Assembly (NCBI RefSeq): GCF_958295425.1
Contig: NC_081148.1
Coordinates: forward strand, 8,341,466 to 8,405,465
From: Solea solea
Lineage: Eukaryota > Chordata > Actinopteri > Pleuronectiformes > Soleidae
Length of the DNA: 64,000 nt
Direction of reading: 5' to 3'
Shown here: piece after piece, positions 1-12,452 of the stretch
Position numbering within the stretch: position 1 is the stretch's first letter
Layout: each line of letters starts with the position of its first letter
Notes under the pieces: generated by a model
Seen by the model: the letters and a program-made list of their open reading frames with translations, nothing else
Told to the model about the DNA's origin: nothing
The model's database searches: none
Program-made: the position numbers and the translations under genes

Positions 1-998
1 AATGCAGCGAGTTCAGGTGGGATAAACTATGAACAACTCACTGTCTGTACAGTTTCATTTGTTGATAGTTTTCCTCTCTCACTCACACCTATGTTTTTAC
101 CTTTTCCTAAAGACGTGTCTGTAGCTTTTGTCTGGATACTCCACCTGCACCAAATATCTTTCTGGAAGGATCCTGGCTCTATATGTCCTCTCCTCTCCAT
201 GCATATAAGAACAGGCTAAATCCTGTCACTGTAGACTCTGTTTTTATTGCACATTGCAGCGAAACACAAGGCGTAGACAAAAATGCAGTCTGTAAGCGAG
301 GGCTTTTCTGTTCAAGGTGAAGACGTTTGTTTGTTTCTATTTATTTAACCTCTTCCTACACCTGTGGCCAGGATGTGGAAAGAGCAATATCGGCACCGAG
401 GACAGCACCTCCTGATATTTGTAGCTCTATAATAAGATAAATAAAACCAAAATACACCAATGGAAGATTGCTAAATTTGGGAAGTAATTAACATATACTT
501 TTGAGGGTTGGGTTCAGCTTGTATAACAGGCCGACAGGTGCGGGTCATAAAGTCAGAGTTTTTACACGGGCAGCATGTTGTTGTATATCAAAGGGGAACT
601 TGGGGAACTGATTTTACACCTACGATCGGTTCGTTTGTTATTTAACAACTGAGCTTTCCAGCTTGTAAAAGTTGTTGTATAATGTTTTCTGTGAAATAAT
701 AAAACTATTATTTCGACACACACTCTACAAGTCTCGAAATGATGACGTCCTCATGTTTGGCCCACAAATAAAAGCTATTCTGTCAAAGAAGAGCAAAGAC
801 ACTTTGTTTACATTTGATAACTCTAAAAGTGAACTGTAAATAGTACCATAACCCACCTTTGTTTGCAGAGCTTCACCCAGAGCTTCAATGCTTTGTTAGC
901 ACACAATTATGTCTTAGGCATTTTTCTTTACACAAGCCATCTCTGCATCTCTAGATTGCCTGAGTAATGATTGTTTTTCCTGTCTTTCTCTGCTCCAG
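1..998 (+). other. last intron of ppp3r1 (3' part)
   Basis: This stretch lies upstream of the last calcineurin B exon and contains no exon I can recognise. It is AT-rich single-copy-looking DNA that ends in a polypyrimidine tract and an AG acceptor at 997-998. The missing upstream exons of the gene should lie outside the window, to the left. Apart from a few short ORFs without support I see nothing else in it. Confidence 0.75.
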
Positions 999-1046
999 GT
1001 GGTCGGAGGTCTCGATATACACAAAAAGATGGTGGTGGACGTGTGA
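999..1046 (+). CDS. ppp3r1: calcineurin subunit B type 1, last coding exon (partial gene)
   Basis: The exon begins after a polypyrimidine tract and AG at 997-998 and reads in phase 0 through 15 codons, VVGGLDIHKKMVVDV, to TGA at 1044-1046. This is the end of calcineurin B, the Ca2+-binding EF-hand regulatory subunit of the phosphatase PP2B, which pairs with the catalytic A subunit and acts in NFAT signalling. The four EF hands and the N-terminal myristoylation site are encoded upstream, outside the window. The tail is nearly invariant in vertebrates, so the identification is firm although only 15 residues are present. The neighbouring pno1 and dnaaf10 support it, because PPP3R1 is next to PNO1 in mammals as I recall. 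Whether this is the a or b teleost copy cannot be told from this exon. Confidence 0.93.
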   Translation: MVGGLDIHKKMVVDV

Positions 1047-3250
1047 GCGCGCCTTTGCTCGCTGAACCCCCGCCGCTCCTCCTTCCTCCTCGACACTCGC
1101 TTTCTCCAAGATCTGCTAAAGACGTCCGGCAAAATGCTCTCTGTGTAACTCAATGGAAGTATTCTCTCAATCTCTCTCTCTCACTCATTGCTCTCTTTCT
1201 TTCTGTGAAGCCACTTTTTTTCCTTTCAAAAAAACCACAGGCCTCGTGAAGCCAACTTTGAAGTGTTATTGAATTGTAAAATCCCCTCCGTGAACCCGGT
1301 CATAGCACTTTAAGAGACTGAAGGACATCAAAAGCATCTCCAACTTTGGATGGGAGGGAAGGGGCTCAGTGAGGAGGCTGGTTGGCTTGTCCATATGACA
1401 TCATTTCTTTCTTTCTTTCTTTCTCTCTCTTTTTCTTTTTGTTATTTGTTATTTTTGATATTTATTTTTGTTCTTGTCTTTTATAAAGAAGAAAAAAAAA
1501 AATACAAGTATATCTACGGTTGTGTCGTGAGGAGGTGTATAGTATATTAACACTTGACTTACAGTGCAACTAGAAAGTAGGGTATGAAGTGCCAACCAGA
1601 ACATATCCAGTAACCAGTCCAAGTTATTACCCATCATCACAGCTGTTGTCCTGCAGGACAAAAGTGACTCGCAAACACTCCCCTCGAACCCACGAGTCAT
1701 GTCGGATTGCAAAATTACATTTCAGAGCTGTTACGGTTAGTAAAAATTCCAGTCACTCTTAGCAAAACAGTCCATATGTTATTTTTTATTTTGTAATAGT
1801 TTTATTTATACTTAAACATGTGTTTATATTGTTGGAGATGATCCTAGTTTCCTGTCATGAGAGATAAAACAAATGCCAACAACATATCTTTCCAAAAAAT
1901 GATGACAAAGTCGTGGTTCACTCTGGACAAAGTATTTTTTTTTTTTGCATTGAACTGTGACACAATCTCAATTCCTAGGCTCAATTTCGGACGGCGGCTG
2001 GACAGACGGACTAAGCTAAGAACTGACAGTAGACGTGTGAGATTTTACACTGTTTGTGCGAGTATATAGCAATTTAAGAGACTTTATCTGCTGGCAGCGT
2101 TTTTGTTCATCAATATGTGTATATTAGGTAAAAATCAACGTGCTCATCATGTTTTAACAGCAAGAGGAGAAAGGCGCCTCCGCCCTTAGCGCAACATGAG
2201 CCCTTCTGAATATTTACCCGGTACGGCACAGGATGGGTCAGTTTTCTTGTACGCAACACAAACACTTCAATCTCATCATGTTGGCATGATGATCGGGTGT
2301 GCACCTCCGATAGACTGTTCAATGTAGTTACTCCTTTTTTCCTCTTTTTTTTTTTTTTTAAACATGTACATTTCAAAAGTTGGCTTCTGCTCCCACTTTG
2401 TCACAATCACCTCGTGTTCTCCTCCTTCCACCCACTAACACAAACAGGGAGAAAAACTTAATAATTCAACCAGACGTTTTATTTCGTAAGGGAATAACAC
2501 TTCCTCCTATGAGCGGCATCAGGAATAGCTTATTTGTTTAGCTGTGGAGGCTCGACTGCTGGTTTGAACAGGAGTTTTCAGTCAGATGTGAATCTGGAGC
2601 GCTCAGTTGTCCCTGATCCCAAAGCTCCGCACGGCTTGGGCCTCCCTGTGCTTGCATGACATGGAAATATATTTTTTTGTTGTGCATGTAGATCAATTAT
2701 TTGAAATAATCCTCTTGTTTACACATGGATGGTGATGTTAATATATTTAAGAATTTAATGGTATACAATATGGATGTTGCCAAACTTTGGTACATGTACA
2801 CATATTCTATGAGAGGTAATCCAAATGAACTGAACTACATGTAACTTTTTTGTATTTTTGCCCGGATCAGCGAGATGCTTCTATTCCAGTGAAGGTTGCA
2901 ATCTGATCCCGTCTCAAACTGCCACACACTGTACTCAGCTTAAAGGGGAAATTTTAGGTTTTTTGGTTTTTTTTCTTTTCTTTTGTATATAAGTATTTGT
3001 TAAATGCAGTTCTGGCTCTCTGTTCTCTGTATAGTTCAGATCGCGCTTTAGTTTAAGTGCAATTTTTTCCTTCTTTTTTTTCTGATGGACTTGGGTTTTT
3101 TTTAGTTTGTGTGGGGATATCTGAAAATGTACGTTTGAGAACTTTTTTTTTTTCTCCTTTTTCTGCATGCTGCAACTTATGCTGTGGGACTGTTGGAAAC
3201 TTGATACTGTAAGAAAATTAAATAAAATTTAAATAAACTTTGAAATGTTA
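1047..3250 (+). other. ppp3r1: ppp3r1 3' UTR
   Basis: No other gene starts between the calcineurin B stop codon and two overlapping-range AATAAA hexamers at 3221-3226 and 3232-3237, so I read this as a long 3' UTR. It is AT-rich, with a CT-rich run (TTTC repeats) near 1405-1440, several T runs, and many AUUUA-like and poly-U stretches that could affect mRNA stability. Short ORFs in this span show no protein family features. Confidence 0.65.
3221..3237 (+). terminator. polyadenylation signals of ppp3r1
   Basis: Two AATAAA hexamers lie 11 bases apart at 3221-3226 and 3232-3237, followed by T- and GT-rich DNA. They are the best candidate 3' end for the calcineurin B transcript. Confidence 0.6.
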
Positions 3251-3404
3251 AAAGTAATGGGTAATGTTCAGTCATTGTCCTCCGTGATGTTATCGACTCC
3301 AATTACATTAACCTGTAACATTATTTTTCATTGTCATGAGGCAGCTGGTCTTGATTAGTTCCCGTTCCAAACCTTTGTTATAAATAGCAGATCCACAATG
3401 GCCA

Positions 3405-3435
3405 GCCACTTTATTAGGTACACCAGTTGAACTGC
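3405..3435 (+). mobile_element. fragment of a teleost interspersed repeat
   Basis: GCCACTTTATTAGGTACACC at 3405-3424, followed by an AGTTGAACTGC-like step, matches the terminal sequence of a very common fish DNA-transposon-derived repeat that I recognise from memory. I cannot find the opposite terminus nearby, so this is a one-ended fragment in the gap between two convergent genes. The superfamily was not determined. Confidence 0.5.
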
Positions 3436-3613
3436 AAATGTCTTCATCACATAGCAGATGGGCTACAGCAGTGGACGCTCACATTGGACACTTCCGTACC
3501 TTATAAAGCAGCCAGTTAATGTAAATACAGTCTCATTTTCCATCCCACTTTTTCTCGTGTTGCTATTCAGGACACACATAGACTTGTGGAACTCCATCCT
3601 GAGCAGATTTTGT

Positions 3614-3619
3614 TTTATT
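3614..3619 (-). terminator. candidate polyadenylation signal of pno1
   Basis: TTTATT on the + strand reads AATAAA on the - strand, about 150 bases downstream of the pno1 stop codon. A second AATAAA on the - strand lies at 3410-3415 inside the repeat fragment. Either would give pno1 a short 3' UTR and leave only a few hundred bases between the converging ppp3r1 and pno1 transcripts. Confidence 0.4.
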
Positions 3620-3767
3620 TACACAAATTCACCAAATACTTGCATTCTGTTCATGGTTTTGTCATAGCACTTTGCATTAACAGTCTGCTGATCAACACGG
3701 ATCAAAATGGTTATCCCACCAGCCACTGGAGGAAGGGATAAATACGAATACAGCAGCCAGTCAGACT

Positions 3768-6156
3768 TCAGAATCTCTCAGCAGCCCTGCTCGCCACCAC
3801 TCTGATGTTGCCATAGACCTTTGAAGGTGGACTTCCTGTAAGGGCAAAAGCATTTGAAGGTCACAACAAATTGATTCAATCAGAGTTTCAAATATCACAA
3901 CCGTGATTCACTATTTAAAGTCTTACCCAAGATTAAGTTACAAATTGCTGTCCGTGCCATCTTGATATTCTGGAAAGACCCCAATATGTGAACTTTTCTG
4001 TTGAGAGACATTAAAAATATGTTAATTAGAGAAATCAGGCTGCAGGTAAACAACACTGATTACGAGTACAACTCCAGCGTGGGGTCGAGAGAGGGACAAA
4101 CGCACAGTAAAGTTAAATCAAACTAAAAAAAACTATCATTTTGTTGTGTGATGCCCAAAAGAGTGCATGACGAGGGCAAAAACAAAATTATAATTTTTCT
4201 GGTTCTTCTAACCGAAACTGCAGTGAGACTCGAATAAAAAAGTGATTTGAGTTTTATTGAATTTTATTTAGGATGCTTACGTGTCTGCAAGTACAATACG
4301 AGTCTTTGTGACATTTTCAATTGTGAATTTCGTTTTCCCTCCCTTCCCTGCGATTCTTCCAATGGCTCTGGATAAATGGTCTCCCTTCAGAGGTTTCACT
4401 ACCAGGAGAGAATACACAAGACAATAATTACACACCAGGGGATTTACTTAATTTAGCAAATGTTTTTCAAAACAGACAGAAGGCACCATGTTGCGGCCGT
4501 CTTACCGTCAGTGACATCGAAGCTTTCCAAGAAAAGCTCGTCTAACCTGATAAGAGCAAGGGCATCCTGGGAAGATAGAGTGTGATGTCACATATCAGGC
4601 ACATTCCTGAAACATCCATAATCAAGACACTTCTACCCACTGCCATAGTAATATTCTTAAATAACAGATATATTACTGTATGACTGCTTATCTTAGATCC
4701 ACATTATTTATTTTAACATGAAAACCAATCATTAGAGTACTTACTTCAACCTCAAATCCTAAAACAAATGCTTTAACAAAATCTGCTGCTTTTGTGAGAG
4801 CGCTGATGTCCTCTGTTTCTTTGCATGTCTGAAAGAAGGAAGACATATTGTATAAATCATGGACACAACAATCAATAACAAAGGAAGACATGTTGTTGTA
4901 ATATCCCCAACCCTTAAAGAGCCTGAAATAACTTACTTTGAGTTCAACGTTTCTAGTTTTGAGGTTGAATCTGACTTGAAGCTGAAGTTTCTCTACGATG
5001 GGAGTGAAAATCTTCATCCAGTTATCCTTCAGTGGAGTGTATCTGTGAGCTGGGACAGGGATTTTATGCAGCTGGTCTGGTCCCTGAAACACACACAAGA
5101 CTATTAAACTGTGTGAAAACACTACTTTACAAAACCTTGTCCTATATCACAAAATGTACAGAATTTAATTAGTTAGTGTTTAACCAAGCTTAAAAGCAGG
5201 GCTACAAGTTTTAAGGTTACAACATTTAAATGATTAATTAATGTGAATTAAGTGTATAAAACATCAGAAAAAGGTTCCAGCTCTACTTGAATGTTGTGAA
5301 AAGTACAGTAATAGTGTGGATAATGAGTAAAAACATCAGCAACACATGATCATGAGCAAATAAAAAAACAAAACAAAAACACTTAAAAGTTTCTACATTA
5401 TTGTACTGCTGGAGACAAAAATAAAAACTTAAGTACAGCTGTGTTTTTATGACCACGTTTACACGCTGATTCAGCTTCCCACAGGCAACCCAAAACAATT
5501 AACTGGAGTAACAGGTTGATCGGCTACTAGTAATGCATACAGTAATAGATTTATGTGATTTATGTTCTATCTGCCACCTTTGTGTTTAAGTGAGTTTGAT
5601 GAAGAAATCACTGGGGCTGACACTAGTTGTGTGCATACTCTTACACACAATGCTTTCTACTGTTTTGAATATTTGATATACACTAAAACAAAATTAAAAC
5701 AAAAAAAAACATGACAACACTAAACTGGTATACATTTACAACAATCTACACAAGCAGAACCACTTTGTGCATGTCACTTTAACTGACTAATCAGTTTGGG
5801 GTTCCAGTAAACAGAATTCCTGTTGACATAACATGGCTTAAGAGGAAGAGTGGTTGCGAGATCTCAACAATTAATAATGATGAGTTAAAGTGCTTAAAGA
5901 GACAACAGCAGTTTCTACACAAACAGTATAAAAACAACACAAAGAGTAAAGTGTTTACCCGTAATCTGTCGCCTGAAATCGGTGGAAACTGCGGCCGCTT
6001 GACGGCCACAGGCTCGTCTGTGTCCATGCCCACTCCATCTTGTTCACGTTTTCGTTTCTGTGTCTTTTTGGACTTCACTTTAGTGAAAGAATCGGTGTCA
6101 TCTTTACTCTCCGCAGCAGCGGCGGCTTTAGAATCGGTATTTTTGTCAGCGTCCAT
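3768..6156 (-). CDS. pno1: PNO1, KH-domain RNA-binding 40S ribosome assembly factor
   Basis: Seven coding exons (5959-6156, 4937-5083, 4745-4828, 4506-4566, 4281-4398, 3927-3997, 3768-3835) join with matching phases into 248 codons plus stop; the human protein is about 252 residues. The start is the ATG at 6156. Residues 1-66 are an acidic/lysine-rich tail ending in [11 protein letters not shown]. Residues 67-163 hold the family block with [21 protein letters not shown] and the [21 protein letters not shown] region. The C-terminal KH domain carries the GKGG loop near residues 181-184, and the protein ends in the family-typical ASRAAERF. In eukaryotes PNO1/Dim2 binds pre-18S rRNA with NOB1 in late small-subunit maturation, in nucleolus and cytoplasm. 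The gene is divergent from dnaaf10 and convergent with ppp3r1. Confidence 0.95.
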
Positions 6157-7190
6157 CGCAAACTGAGACCAGAGACCAAATTAAATCAAATTACGGGGAC
6201 AAAAGTTGGACAGAAGGACGACACGACTACACGAGGGATATCCTCGTGCGACGGAAAGGACCCAAAGTGCCACATCACTGGTGCCTGTAGAGGAAAAATA
6301 ATAATATGTGTGTTTTAATTGACAAAAAGAATATCTCAATGGGTTACTAGAGTTGAGTTTGATCAATCAAATATCTAAATATATCCTCTGTAAAGTTCAA
6401 CGTTTATTTGAATGATCAACATTGTATCAGGCATCTCTTTAGACATCTACTCATTTGTTTTGGTAGCGACACTCTTCTTCGTTGGTGTTTTAGGGCAGTT
6501 ATCATCTGTAATGTTGCGTTACTGCGTCCTCTTCATTGGTGGTTAGACTTTTTAAATTGTCTTTATGGAGAAAGTAAGTGGCACAAACGTGTTTGTTGAA
6601 TACTCCTTATTTATGTGGACTCATATTTTTTGTATTTTTGTCTACAAATGTTCGTTCTGTAAATATTATTTGTTTGATCATAGTGATCATATCAAAGTTT
6701 GTTGGTGATGTTTTACGGTAATTGACAGGCAGAACTCTGCATGGATTCTGGAATCTGCAGGATTAAATCATACATGAATACTTGTCTTTCCTTGCCTCAA
6801 TCTCTTTTTGTTCTTTATTTCCTAACGAAGAGGCAAAGATAATAAGAGGGCAGTAATGACACATTTCTGATGTAAAACACTACCGTAAAACACCATTACA
6901 GATGCAAACTGCCGTAAAACACTGCGCTGTTGCATTTCAGTCTCTTTCTTTTCTCCAACTCTTCTTTCCTTCTTCTCAGTTCAGACACGAACTTCCTCGC
7001 TACAGCTTTACCTGCCTTTGATGTTGAATGGACAGAAAGGAACGACAACAAGGAGGCAGTCGTGCGACAGTAACGATTCCAACTGCCGTAAATCACCATA
7101 GAGGAACGAAAACGTCAACAGGAAGGTGCTTTTCATCACTTTCCAAGACAGTATCATCCTCTTTACGGAATATTTCCCTAATCTGCAAAC
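6157..7190. promoter_or_regulatory. divergent promoter region between pno1 and dnaaf10
   Basis: About 1.03 kb separates the two divergent start codons. No other gene is seen. It holds the 5' leaders of both genes. An imperfect palindrome, with arms CACGAG and CTCGTG at 6230-6248, lies just upstream of pno1. A cluster of CCGTAAA-type motifs lies nearer dnaaf10 (6885, 6912 and 7086 on +; 6713 on -). No TATA box is placed convincingly at either start. Confidence 0.55.
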
Positions 7191-10100
7191 ATGTCAACAC
7201 CTTTGTCGAAGCCTCAGATTATTTCGCACATCCAGAAACGCCTGAACTACACTGTTTTTGACAGTAAATGGATTCCGTGCAGCGCGAAGTTTGTCTGCGT
7301 GGGGAACTTTGCGAGAGGAACCGGAGTAATGCAAATATATGAAGTGCAGCAGGGGGAGGCTCAGCTCATTAAAGAGGTAGATAACATGTTAAATATGACA
7401 CTTGTCTCTGCTCGTATCCCTCCTTTTCGCCTGAGAAATGTATCAATGTGTGTGGCTTGTTTAAGGTTTCTAGAAAAGTCTTGTTTGCTCGTTGTTTCCA
7501 TAGTAACAGGCAACAAAAGGCTTAAGTGGTGAGAAATGTCAAACATTTTGTAATTTTATAATTACACATGATTCTAGAATACTGTGTTACTGCCTGTATC
7601 ATCTTGAAAGCCCTGATTAGCAGTAACATGTGTAGTTTTGGTAGAGCACATGGTGGAACAGGAAATATTTAGATTTTTAAAAGCCTTCAAATGTTGGTAT
7701 GATATTGAGTAACAAAGGAGTTTTATATTTAGATATTTTGAGCAGACTTGATGTGTTCCTGTTCACTTGTCTTTGACACAGGTCAGTTGCTTGAGGGTTT
7801 CTCAATCCTGGTCCTAGGAACCCACTGCCCTGCATATTTGTGATGTTCCCTGCTCCAACACACCTGATTCAAATGGTCAGCTAATCAGCAAGCACTGCAG
7901 AAGCCTGATAACGACCCATGAATTCGAATCTGGTGTGTTGGAGCAAGGAAACTTCTACAACATGCAGGGCGGTAGGTCCCCAGAACCAGGGTTTGGAAAC
8001 CCAGAGTTACTCGACATGAACACAGGAAAAGTGGAGAGTTGTGGAAGGGATTGACTGGGGTGAAAAGCTCATTCATTACATTAACAGCTTCTGAAGACTT
8101 ATGAAGGAAAATAATAATTTTATTTTGACTTTAACTAAGATAAAAATGCCCAGTGTCTGCAAGAGCTGCAGCATCCTGACATGTTAAGTGGGTATGCTAC
8201 TGCAGATAAAATTTGAGGTAAATCATGCAATTATTTGTAGAAGTTGTGAACTTTGCAGATTATTGATAAGTGAACAATCAGTTGTCACTTTTGGCTGTCA
8301 ATGGTAATGAAATGTGAAAAATAATATTTTTCACCATAGTTGCGACCCGGTCAGCACAAGGGTGCTTCTGCATGGAGTTTGCGTGTTCTCACCGTGTGTG
8401 CATGAGTTTTCTCCAGCTTCTCTGGTTTCCTTCCACAGTCCAAAAATTGCAGATTTTGGGGATTAGCCAAACTGGACACTCTAAATTGATTGTAAGAGTG
8501 GATGGTTCTTTATCTCTATACGTGGCCCTGTGATGGACTGGCGAACTGTGTACACTGCCTTTCGCCTTGTGTTAGCAGGGATTGGAACCAGCAACCCTCA
8601 TGTGGAGGATAAAGAGGTAGAAGATGAATGAATGAAAAATCAGTCCACTTCATTTATTGACTGATTAATTAATGGGTCTGCTCCCATCAACATACTGTAT
8701 AGCAGTCACCGAAGTACAGCTGCACAAGAGTTGATAGAAACAAGTGTGAAATATTTAGGTATTTAGTCTGTTTAATTTTATCTGGGCAATTGAAGTTAAA
8801 AAAAGAAGACATTTTTCCATTTTCACTGGTTTCTCACTGCTCGCATTTTATATTCCAGGTAGAGAAACCTAAACCCATAAAGTGTGCAACATTTGGAGCT
8901 GCTTCTCTTCAACAAAGACACATAGCCACTGGGGATTTTGACGGAAATCTTAATATCTGGTATGTCAGTCACACCCAGAAAACAGAATTGTAATGTTATG
9001 AATTTAAAGCTATAAAATGTTATGTAATTACTAATGCCTCAGGAGGGATCTCTGACTGAGTTGAAAGGACCCTGTTTTTAAGTCTGCTGGATCATTTAGT
9101 GCCAATGTTTCTGTAATTAACAGGAACCTGGAGGTGCCTGAAGTGCCTGTGTACAGTGTAAAGGCCCACAAAGAAATAGTGAACAGTATTGATGGGGTTG
9201 GCGGCCTGGGGATTGGTGACGGTGCACCTGAGATAGTCACTGGCAGCAGAGATGGTTTGTTGTTATTTCACAATTTAAGTCTCTATGAAGCCATTTACAT
9301 TTTATGTTCAAACTCTCATGTTCAACTACTCTGCTAAAACGCTGTTTTCCTCTCTGGGTTCCAGGGACAGTGAAGGTGTGGGATCCCAGGCAGAGGGATT
9401 CACCTGTAGTCAACATGGAGCCTGTAGAAGGAGAAACAAAGAGAGACTGTTGGACTGTTGCATTTGGTGAGTGAAATAAGTTTAATCATTTAGTAAGAGA
9501 ACATCCACAAGTTTTAGATAACCAAGATCAGTGAGTAAATGTTAATCCATGTCCTCAAAAAACTGTTGTTTATTGTCCTAAGAGCTTTTGTGGTATCGCT
9601 TTAAAACTTCAAACCGTCTTGGAGTAAAGCTGTCATCTGAATGAGTCTGAAAACAGCCTCTAACCAGTCTGTGCTGCTTTTGTTTATACACTGGTGAGAG
9701 ATCCTGTATGTGAATTGTATGTTTAAAAAAAATGTAATTGAATTTTAGGTCATGCCTACAATGATCAGGACCGCTGTGTGTGTGCTGGCTATGACAACGG
9801 GGACATCAAACTCTTTGACCTGCGGAACATGTCTCTGCGGTGGGAAACCAACATTAAAAATGGGGTAAGGTCATCATCACCTGCAAAATGTGGTCAATCG
9901 TGAATTTACTTCTGTCCACGAGTGACATTGCAGCCCCTGTGCGTGTGATTGTACAATAGTTTAAGGGATTTTCTTCTTGACATCTTTAGCCAGTGTGGCA
10001 CTAACTAAAGTAAACTACAACTTTTTCCAATAAAAAGAGGAATTGAAGCTGACTGCACTATTCAGCCAAATCAACACAAAGACACAAAGAGTCATCCTCA

Positions 10101-10897
10101 TATTGGGAAGTTGTGGTTTTATTAGGATCAACTGTCCAAACATACATTGTTTGTTTTTGCACTGCAACCTACACTCGAAACACACATGAGACAAAATCAG
10201 GGACAGGGCCGAGACTGAGTTCCCAGCATCATTTAGACTATATGTGAAACCACAGGGGAAGCCTAAGGTTAACACACACACACACTCCCTTCACATGTCA
10301 TTCACACAAAGCACTGCACTGATTCCTTTTTATGGAGTCGTCTCTCTTATTCATCACGTCTTGAATGTAGTTAAATCCACCAGGAGTCATAATGTCCATT
10401 TCAACACTTTGACTTATGTGGAAAAACTGGTGGTGAAGCTGTTCCCACGTGCTAAATATCCCAGGGAGTGACTGTTATTTTTTCTGATGTCATGAGCAGG
10501 TATGCTGTGTGGAGTTTGACAGGAAAGACATCAACATGAACAAGCTGGTGGCGACGTCCCTCGAGGGAAAGTTCCACATCTTTGACATGAGGACCCAGCA
10601 CCCCACCAAGGGCTTTGCCTCCGTTTCAGAAAAGGTAATTGACCTGGGAGTCGGACGGATTGGTTTGGCTCTGACACATGGAAAAAATGTCAAAAGATGA
10701 TTATCGTTATTGTTGCTTTTACATTTGTGTGGTACAGAGGGGAGTAGGGGCACCGTTTTCACAGCTGGAAGAGTTTGTGGTCGTGTTTGTCTAACTTTCT
10801 CTGCGGCTTTGCGACACTAGGCCAAAAATGACACTGAGGGGAGAGGTGTGTGACTTTGTGGGAAAATGGTAGAAAAACACACTTAAACTGGCATTAG

Positions 10898-10932
<35 letters not shown>

Positions 10933-12401
10933 ACACAACCATGCTGGGTGTTTGCCAGGTCTGAGAGATCAGAGGCCTGTACTACCTCCTCTAAATATTT
11001 GTCCAGTTTTTCACAGCAATCAACAGACAGTACATCCATGTTTAAGACCATGAATCATAAGGTTCCGCCCCATATTTTTCATCTCAAACTAAATATTTAT
11101 GCAGCTCAACAGAGAAGCGTCAATAGAGGCTGAAGCATTGGATTTATAATTAGAGCAATCAACTTCATTAACATCAACTAATTAGATTATCAGTTCTCTA
11201 ATTTCTGTTTCATACAAGTATTTTTTTAGAGTTCTGTTATTTTATGATCCAAACAATTAACGTATTATTCAAGACAATAATAGACGGATTGATAAATCAT
11301 GAAATAATCCAAAAACACAGCAGTTAAGATTTAAATTTACAGCAAGTTTATTTTAAAGGCTTCATTTGCTGTTTTTGTAAGTATGACGCACAACCAGAAT
11401 GTTTGTTGAAATTTGGTACAGTGGTTTCTGTCAACTCATCAATGTGTGTCACCTGTTTGTTTGTTTATTTATTTATTTATTCATTCATTCATTCATTCAT
11501 TCATTTATTTATTATTATCATTAGTATAATTAGTAGTACTAACAGCCACTCTCACAAGCAGACAGGTCCGCCTCTTAGTGGAGTTCTGGCTCTTGATTAG
11601 ATAAAATGTTAGATGGAAAATGTTCTCCAACATTTTCTGTCAGACCCATGAGACTGAAAGACACAATATATTATTTAAATCAAAGTACATCACTGAGAGC
11701 AATTTCAAGTTAAAGCTGCAGCGTGTAACATTTGGTGCTCTGTTGTTGTTGACGTTATTCTGCCTGTGTTTGGTCTTGATGGAGAGAGAGGATGTAAATG
11801 AATCGGACCAACATCCTACATTTCTTAATTATCAGCATTTGCTGATATTAATTAATCAGCTATTTTTTGTACTTCAGCTCAATTTTGCTGGTTTTTTTTC
11901 ATCCAAAAGCTTTGTTTTATTTCATATATTTAATATGTAGTTCATACATTGTTTTTATTGAAAATACTGTATGTGTAAAATGTAGATTGTAGGGACACCA
12001 GTGTTGTTAAATAACCTGTTACTGAGTTTAGAAGTTAAGCAATTATTTTCTATTTCTAGTTTTCATTTAACAATCATATTTTGTCAGATGGAGGAAGAAA
12101 GACAATCAGCATCAATTATCTGCCATTAACTGCCCTGGTTTTTAAAACTCAGCATTTACCTCTATCTTGTGTCCTGCGTCCTTGATCACAAAATGGCTGC
12201 TGTTAATCTGACCTGACTGCAGCAGTGTTTGTGTGTACACAGCAGCAGCACAAGGACGGGCGGGGACGACAAGTACTTATACCGTCAATCTGCTGATTGA
12301 CTGAGTTTTTTTTTGAGCAATAGAATTCACTTCTGAAACTTCTGTCTCATCAAACGTCACACTGTTACAGTGTTGCCGTCTGTCTTGATGTAAAAAACCT
12401 T

Positions 12402-12452
<51 letters not shown>

